The notes: generated by a model from the letters alone, not told the origin. A DNA stretch of 64,000 bases from UBA4582 sp965657335 (GCA_965657335.1 CBFHOH010000010.1:66431-130430), one strand, 5' to 3'; counted from the first letter of the stretch, positions 8,193 through 18,029 are shown. Translations and numbers: made by a program.

Positions 8193-9836
8193 TCAGGCTG
8201 TTCTCATATCGGGCAGTTGATAGTTTGTCTCGTCGAGCTCCGCACGAATAGTTTTTTTATCAATTTTACCGGTTGTTGTTAAAGGAATACTCTCAACAAA
8301 AATGACGTCATCCGGAAGCTGCCATCGTGCAAAAACCGAAGCACAGTGCTCCAGAATTAAATCGCGAGTGACATTGGTTCCCTCAACCAGAATGACCAAC
8401 GCAACCGGCCTTTCATCCCACTTGGGATGTGGTTGCGCGACGACTGCCGCTTGGAGAACACCTTCCAGCGCAATAATGTGATTTTCCAGATCAACGGACG
8501 AGATCCACTCTCCACCTGACTTGATGAGGTCCTTCGAGCGGTCAGCTATTATGAGGTATTCTTCCTGATCGATTTTTGCCACATCGCCGGTGACCAACCA
8601 ACCATTGTGAAATTTATCGGGCTGAGGGTCGTTGTAGTACTCGGCTGCAATCCACGGTCCGCGAATCAGCAGTTCGCCAACTGACTCTCCATCATGGGGC
8701 ACCGGGTTCCATTCTTCATCAACAATTTCAATATCAAGTCCCGGAATCAATAGACCGGCCTTGGCGATATTTTCAAACTGTTGGTCTTCTGTGAGTCTTC
8801 TGTGTGAGCGTTTGGCAACTTTTCTTGACAGAGTCCCGAGAGGGTTTGTTTCTGTCATCCCCCACCCTTGCACCATTTCAACGCCATATTCTTCCCAGTA
8901 CCACCGCATCATTGATACGGGAGGCGCTGATCCACCGCAAGTGAGTCGAGACAGATTGCTCATGTCATATTTGCTTCCCCCTTCGGCTTCAAGTATCGCT
9001 TTGATTCCTTGCCAGATAGTGGGAACACCGGCGGAAATAGTGACCTCTTCGTCAACGATCAGTTGGAGTAGCTTGTCTGGAGACATATATTTATGGGGAT
9101 AGACCTGCTTGCAACCAAGCATCGAAGCAGTGAAAGGCATGCCCCAACCCATGGCATGAAACATGGGTACGATGCCGCAAAGCGCATCAAGTGCAGATAG
9201 ACTCACTGAATCGGTCATTGCCTGAGCCATCGTGTGCAGGTAGGTTGACCTGTGAGTGTACATAACACCCTTGGGTTTGCCTGTTGTGCCACTGGTATAG
9301 CAGAGCCCCATGGGTGCATTTTCGTCGATCTCTGGCCAGTCAAAGCTGCTCGGCTGGTCTGCTATAAAATCCTCGTAGTCGATAACATCTGTAAAAGTTG
9401 ACTCCCCATTCTCACCGTAACGACAAATGACGATAAGTTCGACGGTGGGTATCTTGCCTTTTAAGGGCTCGAGTAAAGGCAGTAAATCTTCGTCTGCAAA
9501 TATGACCCGGTCCTCAGCGTGATTAATGATGTATTCCAAATCTGTCGGTGAGAGGCGAATATTCAGTGTATGCAGCACTGCACCCATCGAAGGCACGCCC
9601 TGGTAGAGCTCGAGGTGGCGGTAGTTACTCCACATAAAGCTTGCAACACGATCTCCCTCTTTTATGCCGAGCGCCTTTAATGCGCCGGCTACTTTGTTGG
9701 CGCGTTCCCAGGTCGTCTTTAAGGTTTGTCTGTGGGTACCATTTTCCAGTAGGGTGACAACCTCTTCGTTGGGGTCGAGTTTAGCGCCACGACCCAAGAT
9801 TCGAGAAAGAATAAGCGGAGTTTGTTGCATTGTCAT
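8193..9836 (-). CDS. Long/medium-chain acyl-CoA synthetase (AMP-forming)
   Basis: 547 residues, ANL superfamily. Seen are the phosphate loop YTSGTTGKPKG, the A5 motif GWGMTET, the A7/A8 region GWLVTGDVAKIDQEEYLIIADRSKDLIKSGGEWIS, and the adenylation lysine near the end in TTTGKIDKKTIR. It activates a carboxylic acid, likely a medium- or long-chain fatty acid, to its CoA ester in the cytoplasm. ATG 9836 has AGGAG seven bases upstream. It leads a two-gene unit with the CoA-type Nudix hydrolase. The exact chain length cannot be read from sequence. Confidence 0.92.
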   Translation of the reverse strand: MTMQQTPLILSRILGRGAKLDPNEEVVTLLENGTHRQTLKTTWERANKVAGALKALGIKEGDRVASFMWSNYRHLELYQGVPSMGAVLHTLNIRLSPTDLEYIINHAEDRVIFADEDLLPLLEPLKGKIPTVELIVICRYGENGESTFTDVIDYEDFIADQPSSFDWPEIDENAPMGLCYTSGTTGKPKGVMYTHRSTYLHTMAQAMTDSVSLSALDALCGIVPMFHAMGWGMPFTASMLGCKQVYPHKYMSPDKLLQLIVDEEVTISAGVPTIWQGIKAILEAEGGSKYDMSNLSRLTCGGSAPPVSMMRWYWEEYGVEMVQGWGMTETNPLGTLSRKVAKRSHRRLTEDQQFENIAKAGLLIPGLDIEIVDEEWNPVPHDGESVGELLIRGPWIAAEYYNDPQPDKFHNGWLVTGDVAKIDQEEYLIIADRSKDLIKSGGEWISSVDLENHIIALEGVLQAAVVAQPHPKWDERPVALVILVEGTNVTRDLILEHCASVFARWQLPDDVIFVESIPLTTTGKIDKKTIRAELDETNYQLPDMRTA

Positions 9837-10238
9837 TGAGATGCTCCTGACTGTTTTCGCAAGCTTTTAAAAGGTCGCTAGGATAGCGGAAATTGCACCG
9901 GGTTTCAGCGTAATGTCGATAAATCAGGGCTAGTATTGGCCATTTTAGATCGATTTGGTGCGTTGCAAAATGAAAGTCCTCAGTTTAGAGGTGGATTTAA
10001 TCGACGGTGCTTTCGTCGACTGGGCGTCTAAACCGGGTCGGGCTTTCAGGAAATGCGTTTCTACCCGGTTCGCGCCAGTTTCCAGATGACAGCTGAAACA
10101 GGTCGTTTCACTGAGATGGTGAATAGTCTTGGCTAAGCCATTAGATTGTCCGGACAGACGACTAACAATTTGAATCTTGCCTAGCTTGCCCAACGAGTGA
10201 GCGTTGCAATAATCAAGGTTCGACGCTTTTTTCAGGGG
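9837..10238. other. Intergenic stretch without a confident gene
   Basis: About 400 bases between the acyl-CoA synthetase start and the small membrane-protein gene at 10239-10418. A minus-strand frame at 9945-10193 exists, with a CFSCH motif, but has no ATG, no ribosome site and poor composition, so I do not call it. The region must hold the promoter of the synthetase gene. Confidence 0.4.
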
Positions 10239-10418
10239 CTATTTCCCAAGAAGCTCTTTCAAAAACCGGGGGAAAAAGATCGATGCTGCCAGTAGAAAGT
10301 AGCCATCTATCAGCATAAAACCGCCGATAATCCAGAATAGGATACTGTCGAAGCTCATTGCTGCGACTAACAGAATTGAACCTGCGAGCATAACGATTGC
10401 ACCAGCAATTTCTTTCAT
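10239..10418 (-). CDS. Small two-helix membrane protein, 59 residues
   Basis: Translation from ATG at 10418 gives MKEIAGAIVMLAGSILLVAA and continues to KELLGK and a TAG stop. Two hydrophobic helices lie at about residues 4-21 and 27-48, linked by a short turn with SFDSILF; the end is basic. Such small proteins are common in gammaproteobacterial inner membranes and have no assigned function. No strong ribosome site is visible. It lies downstream of the thioesterase gene on the same strand. Confidence 0.55.
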   Translation of the reverse strand: MKEIAGAIVMLAGSILLVAAMSFDSILFWIIGGFMLIDGYFLLAASIFFPRFLKELLGK

Positions 10419-10643
10419 TGGTCTTGACCTGCTATCACTTTACGCATGTTTGGCACATTGGCAGATAACTAAGGTTTTCGCAATCAGGCCGCTGTCTAGT
10501 CGTGCGTGTGCGGGTTGAAACCGCGGCGACTAGACTAAGCATTATCCACTGCAAGGCTGATAAGGGTGGTAGACGACCAAGAAACCAGGCGGCAGATAGC
10601 ATCCACGGACATTGGAATTTATAGCGTGAACCACGCGAGTTCA

Positions 10644-11519
10644 TTAGTGTGGAAGTATAATTGCCAATTGTCTGGACCTTGCCAGCAAGATGCCGTCGGC
10701 GGTCCAGATGCATCCATCCTCCACCAAATAACCATTGCTCGCTGTGCTGGTCTGAAAATCGACCAGCAGAAATTCGTCCAACCCGTAATTTTCTGGGCAA
10801 TCCGCGAGGAAATGTACCGTGTGATCTACGGTAGGGCAATGCATTGGTGGGTCCAAGTTTTTTGTAAACAATCCCGGATACCAAGAGTCTGAAATTGCAG
10901 CTATTGCCAGATCGTCGAATCGTCTGGCTTGACTGAACCGGGTCCATCCACCAACACGAGCTGACTCTGATGGATCTCCCGGAGTCGGTCCTATGACGAT
11001 ACGCTGGTCAAACTGGTCCCTGAAGGGAACGTGACCTTTCACACCTTGCTGCATGACGTTGTCGTGGCTGACATTTTCGGGTGCGATAACTTCCGGCATT
11101 GTTAATTCTGAAAACTCGACCGCAGGGCGTGCATTGCCAAAGGTAGCAAGCGCGATGGCGATTGTTTTGCTATTTTGGCGTAACGTAGCGGTGACGCTGC
11201 TGAGCGTTCGTCCAAGCTTTTCTATTTGAACTTCGAGGATCGCCGGTCCCGCAATCGAAGCTGATAGAAAATGATAGCTGATTGAACGGGGCTGCAGGGT
11301 TGGCTGACCAGCTGCTGTAGCCAGTTCTAATTTCATTCCGTTTAAGATGATCGCCGCAATATAACCGCCGTTGGGTCCGACGAACACCTGCCAATCGGCG
11401 CTGATGTTTACCTGGTAGCTGGCACTTTTACTGGTCGCGGTAGCGATGCGAGACAGATTAATGTCGCTATCAAACGAATGCTGAGGCGTCATGATGTTGG
11501 CTTTGGCATTTTGTTCCAT
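10644..11519 (-). CDS. TesB-like acyl-CoA thioesterase (double hotdog)
   Basis: 291 residues, the length of TesB-like proteins with two hotdog domains. The N-terminal domain shows the helix region VGPNGGYIAAIILNGM followed by PRSISYHFLSASIAGPAILEV. The C-terminal domain has DHTVHFLADCPENYGLDEFLLVDF and ends with GILLARSRQLAII, a characteristic close of this family. It should hydrolyse acyl-CoA to free acid and CoA. It is nine bases after the DoxX gene on the same strand, so the two may share a transcript. Confidence 0.82.
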   Translation of the reverse strand: MEQNAKANIMTPQHSFDSDINLSRIATATSKSASYQVNISADWQVFVGPNGGYIAAIILNGMKLELATAAGQPTLQPRSISYHFLSASIAGPAILEVQIEKLGRTLSSVTATLRQNSKTIAIALATFGNARPAVEFSELTMPEVIAPENVSHDNVMQQGVKGHVPFRDQFDQRIVIGPTPGDPSESARVGGWTRFSQARRFDDLAIAAISDSWYPGLFTKNLDPPMHCPTVDHTVHFLADCPENYGLDEFLLVDFQTSTASNGYLVEDGCIWTADGILLARSRQLAIILPH

Positions 11520-11528
11520 TGAGTATTT

Positions 11529-11957
11529 CTAAGCGTGAGATGCGTTTCTAGAATCAATACTCAATTGACCACCACCAATTGAAGAAATGATTAGCAAACC
11601 AGCCATTATCCCCATGTTCTTGAAAAAGTTCTGCGTCTCGTGCGCTTTATTGATGCCGTCTTCCATAGACCAGAAGTTATGCATAAAGATACTAATAACC
11701 AATACCATGCCGGCGAGGAGAAAGGCGGTCAGTTTTGTTTGAAATCCAACGATCATGAAAACCCCAAGGGCTAACTGCAGAACGATGGTAATAATGAGCA
11801 AGAGGGAAACAAATGGCACGCCATGGTTAGCCATATAGGCGCTAGTCCCCTCAAAGTCCTGTATTTTCATGATACCGGGCATGATGAAATAGATACCCAT
11901 GAGAAAGCGTCCAGCCAATAGCGTCAGGTTGTTAATTGCCAGCATAAAACGTTGCAT
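11529..11957 (-). CDS. DoxX family membrane protein
   Basis: 142 residues with four hydrophobic helices and the DoxX pattern LLAGRFLMGIYFIMPGIMKI near the start and LAGMVLVISIFMHNFWSM in the middle. DoxX-like proteins are inner-membrane components often linked to thiol or redox stress; no specific reaction is assigned. ATG 11957 directly follows AAAAGG, so the second ATG at 11945 is an alternative start with better spacing. It lies between rarD and the thioesterase gene in one orientation. Confidence 0.85.
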   Translation of the reverse strand: MQRFMLAINNLTLLAGRFLMGIYFIMPGIMKIQDFEGTSAYMANHGVPFVSLLLIITIVLQLALGVFMIVGFQTKLTAFLLAGMVLVISIFMHNFWSMEDGINKAHETQNFFKNMGIMAGLLIISSIGGGQLSIDSRNASHA

Positions 11958-11975
11958 CCTTTTCTTGATTTAGGT

Positions 11976-12869
11976 TCAGGGATTGAGTCGTTTCGCCATG
12001 CTACCATGATGGTAGAAGGCCTCGACAGTGAAGATTACCAGTGCACTCCATATACAAATGAAGGTGATAATCCGGTCTAGCTCAAAGGGTTCGTCGTAAA
12101 CAACGATGGCAATCATCAGGGATAAAGAGGGTGCAAGGTACTGAAACATGCCGGCAGCTGTCAGAGATAGTCGGGTGACAGCAGCCGCAAAGCAGAGAAG
12201 TGGAAAAGATGTTACTACACCGCCAAGCATCAGCAAGATGTTTGTGCTTGTATTGAGCGAGCCAAAGGATAACCCCACGCTGTAGTGCAGCCAAACGAGC
12301 ATGACCAGAGCCAGTGGCAGTAGTGTCAGGTTTTCTATCGCCAAGCCCGTAATTGCCGGAAAGTTCAGGTTCTTTCGCAGTAACCCGTAAAAACCAAAAC
12401 TGAATGCCAGAGTCAGTGATATCCAAGGAATAGCGCCAAAGAAAATGAGCTGTAGTGTAATACCTGCACCAGCAATAGAAATTGCAAGCCATTGCAGGGG
12501 GCGCAAGGATTCCTTTAGAAAAATCATACCAAGGAATACGCTGACCAGAGGATTGATAAAGTATCCGAGTGCAGTCTCAACAATGTTATTGCTGAGAATG
12601 CCATAGATGAACACCAGCCAATTTCCAAAAAGCAATAGCGCGGTGCCGGCGAGTATCAACAGCTGATTGCGGGTTATTCTGAGAGTGCCCAAGTCTCTTT
12701 TTACGGCAAGAACTGCAAGCAGTAAAACGGAAGACCATAGGACTCGATGGCAGATGATTTCCAGAAGATTGACATGGCCCACCGCTTTGAAATAAATCGG
12801 TGCGAATCCCCAAACGGAGTAAGCTGCGAGGGCAAAGTAAGCGCCTTGTATGGTTCTTTTCTCAAACAC
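11976..12869 (-). CDS. rarD: RarD-type EamA/DMT-family transporter
   Basis: 297 residues with ten predicted helices arranged as two EamA repeats. The start GAYFALAAYSVWGFAPIYFKAV and ICHRVLWSSVLLL are typical of RarD, a chloramphenicol-sensitive-protein homologue in the drug/metabolite transporter superfamily. The transported compound is not known. The start is GTG at 12869. The gene is followed on the same strand by the DoxX gene after 18 bases. Confidence 0.9.
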   Translation of the reverse strand: MFEKRTIQGAYFALAAYSVWGFAPIYFKAVGHVNLLEIICHRVLWSSVLLLAVLAVKRDLGTLRITRNQLLILAGTALLLFGNWLVFIYGILSNNIVETALGYFINPLVSVFLGMIFLKESLRPLQWLAISIAGAGITLQLIFFGAIPWISLTLAFSFGFYGLLRKNLNFPAITGLAIENLTLLPLALVMLVWLHYSVGLSFGSLNTSTNILLMLGGVVTSFPLLCFAAAVTRLSLTAAGMFQYLAPSLSLMIAIVVYDEPFELDRIITFICIWSALVIFTVEAFYHHGSMAKRLNP

Positions 12870-13118
12870 TTGTTAAATCATCGGGTTTTTTAAGGTACGA
12901 GACTGTAGCGACGAGTCACTGCTTTAGCAATAGGGTATGTAAAACTGCCGCAGAAAACGAAATTGGTTTGTTCGGTCTTTTTCCGCGTAGTTTTAAACGA
13001 GATGATTGCTTTTGCCCTGCATCAATCTTGTATTGAACTGAAAGTTAATTTGGCGGTTTGATTCGGACGTGCAAGACAGACCAGCGTATTATATTTCCGG
13101 TGCCGCAGCTTTCGCGAA

Positions 13119-13445
13119 TCAAGCGTCAACGACAAAAACCGCAGTGCCAGTCACTGAAACCATCATCATGCCATTGGTTTGGCCGAAGCTTTCATAGTCG
13201 ACGTCGACACCGACAACAGCATTTGCACCTAATTCTTCAGCCCAATCCTCTAGGTCTTCGAAAGCGATTTCTCTGGCCTTGCCAAGCTCGCGTTCGTAGG
13301 ATGCTGATCGCCCACCGACAATATCTCTCACAGCGGCAAACATATCTCTGAATATGTTTGCGCCAAGAATTGCCTCACCGGTAATCACACCGAGGTACTT
13401 TTCTACTTTCTTTCCTTCGATTCCGGGTGTGGTTGTGACAATCAT
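13119..13445 (-). CDS. YbjQ/UPF0145 family protein
   Basis: 108 residues, full length for the family. The pattern TTPGIEGKKVEKYLGVITGEAI near the start and ANAVVGVDVDYESFG in the second half mark the YbjQ (putative heavy-metal-binding) fold, a pentameric small protein of unclear role. ATG 13445 has GGAG eight bases upstream. It follows the methyltransferase gene on the same strand after about 40 bases. Confidence 0.92.
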   Translation of the reverse strand: MIVTTTPGIEGKKVEKYLGVITGEAILGANIFRDMFAAVRDIVGGRSASYERELGKAREIAFEDLEDWAEELGANAVVGVDVDYESFGQTNGMMMVSVTGTAVFVVDA

Positions 13446-13484
13446 GATTGGTTCTCCATCTGAGTTGTTGGGTTGCCAAATAAA

Positions 13485-14114
13485 TCAGAGGTCGACGATG
13501 AGGATCTCTCCGGAGGCATTCACAGGTCGCGCCAGGTGTTTGGCAATGACTTCAACTTTATCGTATTTCTTCTTGCAACGTTCAGCCAGTGCGGTGAATG
13601 GAGAGCGACAGGGGTCAGAAATCATCACGGTTTTTACACCAGCCTTTTTTGCTCGATTGATCAAGTTAAAGAGCATGCCAGTCATTTCGTCCCAGAAACA
13701 AATGTCGGCACCCAAGATAACATCGTAATTTTTTAATCGTTCTACGGTGAGCTGTTGAAATGACACTTTCTCTCCAACGATTTCAACTTTGTTAATTTCT
13801 GCATGTACCTGAAGGTAAGGAAGTACATTTTCATCTGCATCTATTCCCGTTACTCGCGCATCAAACTCTTTTGCACAGTAAATGCCCAACAATCCCCACC
13901 CACAACCTATTTCCAACACCCTGACTTTCTTTTTCAGCGGATTTTTCTTTAAATAATTCATGATGAGGAAACTGGAATTCCAGAATTTGTTACCATGCAA
14001 TTCCGCAACATGGCCCTCGCGTTTCAGGCGTCTTATCTCTTTGTGATTTGCATTGAGTATTTTTACACCATAGGCGGTGCGGTTAGTCGGTTGCGCCATC
14101 GTAAGTTTGCTCAC
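13485..14114 (-). CDS. Class I SAM-dependent methyltransferase
   Basis: 209 residues. Motif I VRVLEIGCGWGLLGIYCA binds SAM, the acidic loop is VTGIDADE, and YDVILGADICFWDEM corresponds to motif post-II. The motif order resembles the METTL21/Methyltransf_16 group of protein-lysine or small-molecule methyltransferases; the substrate is unknown. The frame begins with GTG 14114, with ATG 14099 an equally good start. Upstream it is divergent from the DUF4139 gene. Confidence 0.85.
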   Translation of the reverse strand: MSKLTMAQPTNRTAYGVKILNANHKEIRRLKREGHVAELHGNKFWNSSFLIMNYLKKNPLKKKVRVLEIGCGWGLLGIYCAKEFDARVTGIDADENVLPYLQVHAEINKVEIVGEKVSFQQLTVERLKNYDVILGADICFWDEMTGMLFNLINRAKKAGVKTVMISDPCRSPFTALAERCKKKYDKVEVIAKHLARPVNASGEILIVDL

Positions 14115-14442
14115 TTGTGCATGAAGCGCGGTATTCTAGCCTGATTGATGTTCATGTACACCCGATAATCGATTTGGTACTACATTTTCTCTGCCTCACC
14201 TTTTTGATTTTAAGCGTTTTTAATCAGCCCAATGGCTATGCGGCTGTTGGTGTAAGTCTCCTCAATCGTGTTACTCAGGTGCAATTTACGTTGACTCCTC
14301 GCAAATGCCTGATGGCAGTACACGGACGATTTAATGTTGATCTGCGATCTTGTTTAAAAGGGGGAATTAGTTGACGTTATTTTTGGTAAATCCATGTAGT
14401 ATTTTACGTAAGTTTAAATACCGTGAACAAGAGCGTTTGGCC
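14115..14442. other. Divergent intergenic region upstream of the DUF4139 gene
   Basis: This stretch must contain promoters for the methyltransferase and DUF4139 genes. An 85-codon plus-strand frame beginning with GTG at 14117 is present but has no ribosome site and unconvincing composition. A strong purine run, AAAAGGGGG, ends at 14364 just before an in-frame TTG at 14371 and may be the true ribosome site of the DUF4139 gene. Confidence 0.45.
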
Positions 14443-15924
14443 ATGAGCAAAATTCAGCAGTTACTTCAATCAAGTCAACCCAGGCTTTCCAACAGCATCC
14501 TACCGAGTTTTTTAGTGCTGTTAGCGCAATGCAGTTTTTCCGTAAATACTTATGCCGTAAGCGCCACGGAACAGGCGAAGCAAATTGTTGTAGGAAATGA
14601 CACACAAAGAGATCTGAGCGTCACTGTTTACAACGACAACTTTGCGCTGGTGCGAGAAGCGCGTGAATTAGTATTGCCCAAGGGGCTTGTGGAACTTGAA
14701 TTTCAAGACGTGCCGAAGACAATTGACCCGACCTCTGTCACAGTGAAATCTGTCGATCAGCCCGATCAGTTTTCAGTGCTGGAACAAAATTATCGCTATG
14801 ACTTATTAAACAGGACAACGCTGCTGTCTAAATTTGTTGGCAGAAAATTGAAATACAGCCGAAGCGTACTGACAGGTTCTAGCTATGAAAACAGTTTTCG
14901 TGAAGGCAGTTTGCTGGCGCTTGATCCTGAGATAGTGGATTTTGGTGATGAAATTGAAATCGAGCCTGAAGGCACAATCACGCTGTCATCTGTACCTGAA
15001 GAGCTTACATCGAAGCCAACACTCGTGTGGCTCCTGGAAAACCAGGTGCATGGGGCTCAACTGCTGGAAACATCCTATCTGGCTAACAGGATTTCTTGGC
15101 AGGCAGATTATATTGCTGTGCTTGACGATGAAGCTGGCCAGTTCGATCTTTCAGCTTGGGTAACAATGAATAATCGTAGTGGAGCGCGTTTCCATGATGC
15201 TCAGATCAAGCTGGTGGCGGGAGACGTCAATCGAGTAAAGACAGATGAGCAGGCACGAGAAATGCGCTTCACTTCGCCTGCTCGCGCGATGAGCGATGAG
15301 ATGGCTCAGCAAGAGTCCTTTTTTGAATATCATCTTTACACCCTGCCAAGGAAAACAACCTTGGCTAACAATGAGACTAAACAAATTAATTTGATGTCTG
15401 CCGACGGTGTCGGGTTTACGAAAGAGTATGTGCTTTTGAGTCAAGCGGGTAATCAACGAAGGGCCCAGATCGGAGAGTCAAAGTTTGATGTAAAACTGAA
15501 ATTCGATAATCGGGAAAAAAACAAATTAGGTATGCCTCTACCTGCCGGTCGCGTTCGCGTTTACCAAGAAGATTCGAGTGGCGCGCTGCAACTGGTTGGC
15601 GAGGATAGGGTGAAGCACACGCCCGAAGACGAGACCGTTACTCTGTCCGTTGGTAAAGCTTTTGATTTGGTCGCAGAAAGGAGACAAACGGCCTATCGCA
15701 GAATTGGAGATAAGGGTATTGAGGTGAGTTATGAAATTACTGTGCGTAATCAAAAGCGAGAGAATGTAAGCGCGATAGTTCAGGAGCGGATGTTTGGCGA
15801 CTGGATAATTAGTGGTGAGAATCTGAAGGGCGTAAGACTGGATGCAGCGACTTACGAGTTTAAATTTGACGTCAAGGCAAAAAGTGCTAGAACCATAAAG
15901 TACACGGCACGAATGACTTACTGA
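14443..15924 (+). CDS. Secreted DUF4139 domain protein
   Basis: About 493 residues from ATG 14443. A signal peptide is visible, with a hydrophobic core ILPSFLVLLAQCSFSV and a cleavage-type TYAVSA. The mature part is mostly beta-rich and matches the DUF4139 family: VYNDNFALVREARELVLPKG, then LVWLLENQVHGAQLLETSYL, then the terminal KFDVKAKSARTIKYTARMTY. Function of DUF4139 is not established. An upstream TTG at 14371 has a better ribosome site but would place 24 extra residues before the signal. It converges on the vWA genes with a 15-base gap and may belong to the same envelope system. Confidence 0.85.
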   Translation: MSKIQQLLQSSQPRLSNSILPSFLVLLAQCSFSVNTYAVSATEQAKQIVVGNDTQRDLSVTVYNDNFALVREARELVLPKGLVELEFQDVPKTIDPTSVTVKSVDQPDQFSVLEQNYRYDLLNRTTLLSKFVGRKLKYSRSVLTGSSYENSFREGSLLALDPEIVDFGDEIEIEPEGTITLSSVPEELTSKPTLVWLLENQVHGAQLLETSYLANRISWQADYIAVLDDEAGQFDLSAWVTMNNRSGARFHDAQIKLVAGDVNRVKTDEQAREMRFTSPARAMSDEMAQQESFFEYHLYTLPRKTTLANNETKQINLMSADGVGFTKEYVLLSQAGNQRRAQIGESKFDVKLKFDNREKNKLGMPLPAGRVRVYQEDSSGALQLVGEDRVKHTPEDETVTLSVGKAFDLVAERRQTAYRRIGDKGIEVSYEITVRNQKRENVSAIVQERMFGDWIISGENLKGVRLDAATYEFKFDVKAKSARTIKYTARMTY

Positions 15925-15939
15925 AAAGCCTGGTAGGTG

Positions 15940-16941
15940 CTAGAAAACACCGAAGCTATTAAGACCGACAAAAGTTCCGCCATTTCGCTCGCATAACACA
16001 CGCATGAAATGTGCAAACCGGTATCCGGTTGCGCCTCCACCTGCTGCAAATTGGACTGGAAACCCAATGCCGTGAATTCTGACTAATCGCTCACCATTTT
16101 CATCCTCAGTGTTGATCTGGTCGATGCGTTCTATAACACCTGAAAATGATCTGCCTTTGAAGTCATCTCCAAATACATAAATGCTGATTTTTCGGCCTGG
16201 CCGGTAAAACGTTCCCACCGCGTCAGCGATGCCGTTAGTCGGGTTTGAGCGGCTCTGAGCCTGCCAAAAGCCAAGGCGTTCGATGATATCTCGACGCCTT
16301 TCCTGGGTGTCTGTTATCCACTCGCCCGCGAAGCGTGGAAACATATAATGTCCTTGGTCATTCATGACCTGTATGCCTTTTAGTTGAGGATACACGGCAA
16401 GCGTTTCAGAGACCTTTCTGACCACAAGAGGCCAGGCGACACTACGCATGCTGCCAGATGTATCGATCAGAAAAATGACATATTCACTGTCGACAGGAAT
16501 ACCCCCGATCATGTTTGCTTCCTGCTGTTTCTGGTACTCGACGAGGAGTTTTTGCAAATCAAGAGTCATCTTTTGTTTCGCTTCAGCCAATTGACCTTGA
16601 ATGGTGTTGTCAATTTTTGATTTGTCTACGGTGGCCTCATACTGACCCTTAAGAGCTTCGAGTTTTGCTTCTAGTTGCGCAAGCTGCTCGAGTTCATCAA
16701 TTTTTTCGTCCTCTTTTCTAATCATTTCCCTGTTAAGTTCTCGGGTTTCACCCCGAATATCAAATAACTCAGCTTCTAGTTGTTCGAGGTAGGCGGTTAG
16801 ATCTTCGATCGTTTCTTCCAATACAATCGGGTCAAAAACTTTAGTGAGCACCAGCAGCAGAATAATTGCACCAAATCCACAGCTCACAACATCCAAAAAG
16901 GAGAGGCTGATACCTTCGACTTCCCGTCGTTTGTTTTTCAT
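15940..16941 (-). CDS. ExbD/TolR-like anchor fused to a coiled coil and a vWA domain (vWA-1)
   Basis: 333 residues. The N-terminal helix (about residues 13-34) reads SLSFLDVVSCGFGAIILLLV. Its FLD aligns with the FID of ExbD/TolR, where the Asp carries protons. A coiled coil rich in Glu, Lys and Leu covers about residues 45-145. A von Willebrand A domain follows with an intact MIDAS, DTSGS at about 165, plus NPTNG and VFGDD. The bulk should be periplasmic. ATG 16941 overlaps the stop of the preceding gene (TAATG), so translation is coupled. It is the last gene of the operon. Function unknown; I infer a proton-driven stator partner. Confidence 0.85.
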   Translation of the reverse strand: MKNKRREVEGISLSFLDVVSCGFGAIILLLVLTKVFDPIVLEETIEDLTAYLEQLEAELFDIRGETRELNREMIRKEDEKIDELEQLAQLEAKLEALKGQYEATVDKSKIDNTIQGQLAEAKQKMTLDLQKLLVEYQKQQEANMIGGIPVDSEYVIFLIDTSGSMRSVAWPLVVRKVSETLAVYPQLKGIQVMNDQGHYMFPRFAGEWITDTQERRRDIIERLGFWQAQSRSNPTNGIADAVGTFYRPGRKISIYVFGDDFKGRSFSGVIERIDQINTEDENGERLVRIHGIGFPVQFAAGGGATGYRFAHFMRVLCERNGGTFVGLNSFGVF

Positions 16942-18029
16942 TATGGCCAATCCCTCGCGGGTGCAAGAAAGGCGCCAGCTGTTAGTTGTGCCAATATCCA
17001 GAAGTTAGGCGATGCGAGCGGATCACCTTCCATCGGGAACAGGATGATGTTCACCGGAATGTCATTGGGCAGCTCGTCTAAGGCGCTGGAGAAGTATCGG
17101 GCTCGTTGTCGACTGCTGACGATGGGATCATCATCTGGCGCTTCGCCCTGAGTGGGCAATCCGTCTGTGATTAGGTAGATATTGTCTGGGCGAGGTTTCA
17201 GTTGCCGAGCATACGCGAAAGGTGCATGCAACGAGGTGCCGCCCTCTGGCGCTTTCTCGGCGAGTGCGGCAAGTGTATTGTCCATGTTCTCGCGATCAAT
17301 TGTTTTTTGCCAACCCGTGCTCTCGCCCAACTGTTTTGCTTCAGTGTTGAAAGTGATAATTTGAAATTCGGCTTCTTTGGGTAAGTTCGCGACAACCCAG
17401 TCGATAGTTCGAACTGCGCGCTGCCATTTTTCTGCGGCAAGCTTCGATTCCTTGGACATATTGTTGAGCCTGATTGCATTAACAATCGTCTCGTGGAGCA
17501 TGCTAGCGGACGAGTCCAGCATAATCAGTATGCGTTCCCCGCCCACATTGAGTCCGGTCAAATATTGACGGTTTCCCTCACCGACGAATGCGCGGAGGCT
17601 CGTGCCTGCGGTGTCGTCGCCAACAACGCTGCCCTCTAGTATTGCTTTGTCTTCCTCGAGTAATTTTAACTCTGTTTTTAGTTTTTCAATGGTATCTTCA
17701 GAGCTCGTGCCTGATTCCGATAATTCAGCAATTCTTTGGCTTAACGCCTCTATCTCCTCAAGTATTTCAAGTGTTGTGCCTTGAGTTTCTGTAATGTCAT
17801 CCTTGGTCTCATCCACGGTAATACGTAGTTCTACTAAATCTTTTTCACCGTCGAGCACTTCCTTCTCGAGTTTTGTAACCTGAGCAAGTAGCTGAAGGTC
17901 CATGTCCTTATCCACGGTTTCAGTTGCATGATTGATGATTAAATAGATAAGAATTACAGCGCCAAAACCACAGGACATAATGTCGAGGAACGACAGGCTG
18001 AAGGCATTAAATTCTCTTCTTCGGGCCAT
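16941..18029 (-). CDS. ExbD/TolR-like anchor fused to a coiled coil and a vWA domain (vWA-2)
   Basis: 362 residues, a paralogue of the next gene. The helix at about 11-33 is FSLSFLDIMSCGFGAVILIY, again with the ExbD-like FLD and the same SCGFGA. A long coiled coil spans about 45-140. The vWA domain has DSSAS (MIDAS) at about 172, GGTSLHAPF and LITDGLPT, a complete metal site. It begins three bases after the degenerate Hsp70-like gene and overlaps vWA-1 by one base. Two unequal anchored vWA proteins next to an ExbB-type channel suggest a heteromeric complex in the inner membrane. Confidence 0.85.
   Translation of the reverse strand: MARRREFNAFSLSFLDIMSCGFGAVILIYLIINHATETVDKDMDLQLLAQVTKLEKEVLDGEKDLVELRITVDETKDDITETQGTTLEILEEIEALSQRIAELSESGTSSEDTIEKLKTELKLLEEDKAILEGSVVGDDTAGTSLRAFVGEGNRQYLTGLNVGGERILIMLDSSASMLHETIVNAIRLNNMSKESKLAAEKWQRAVRTIDWVVANLPKEAEFQIITFNTEAKQLGESTGWQKTIDRENMDNTLAALAEKAPEGGTSLHAPFAYARQLKPRPDNIYLITDGLPTQGEAPDDDPIVSSRQRARYFSSALDELPNDIPVNIILFPMEGDPLASPNFWILAQLTAGAFLAPARDWP

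Noticed and set aside
9945..10193. Minus-strand frame with a CFSCH motif, possible small cytochrome
   Set aside because: Only a TTG could start it, there is no ribosome site, no signal peptide and the surrounding residues do not look like a cytochrome.
14117..14374. Plus-strand 85-codon frame ending at the DUF4139 start
   Set aside because: It begins with GTG without a ribosome site and its composition is poor. It was considered because its stop overlaps a TTG with a good purine run.
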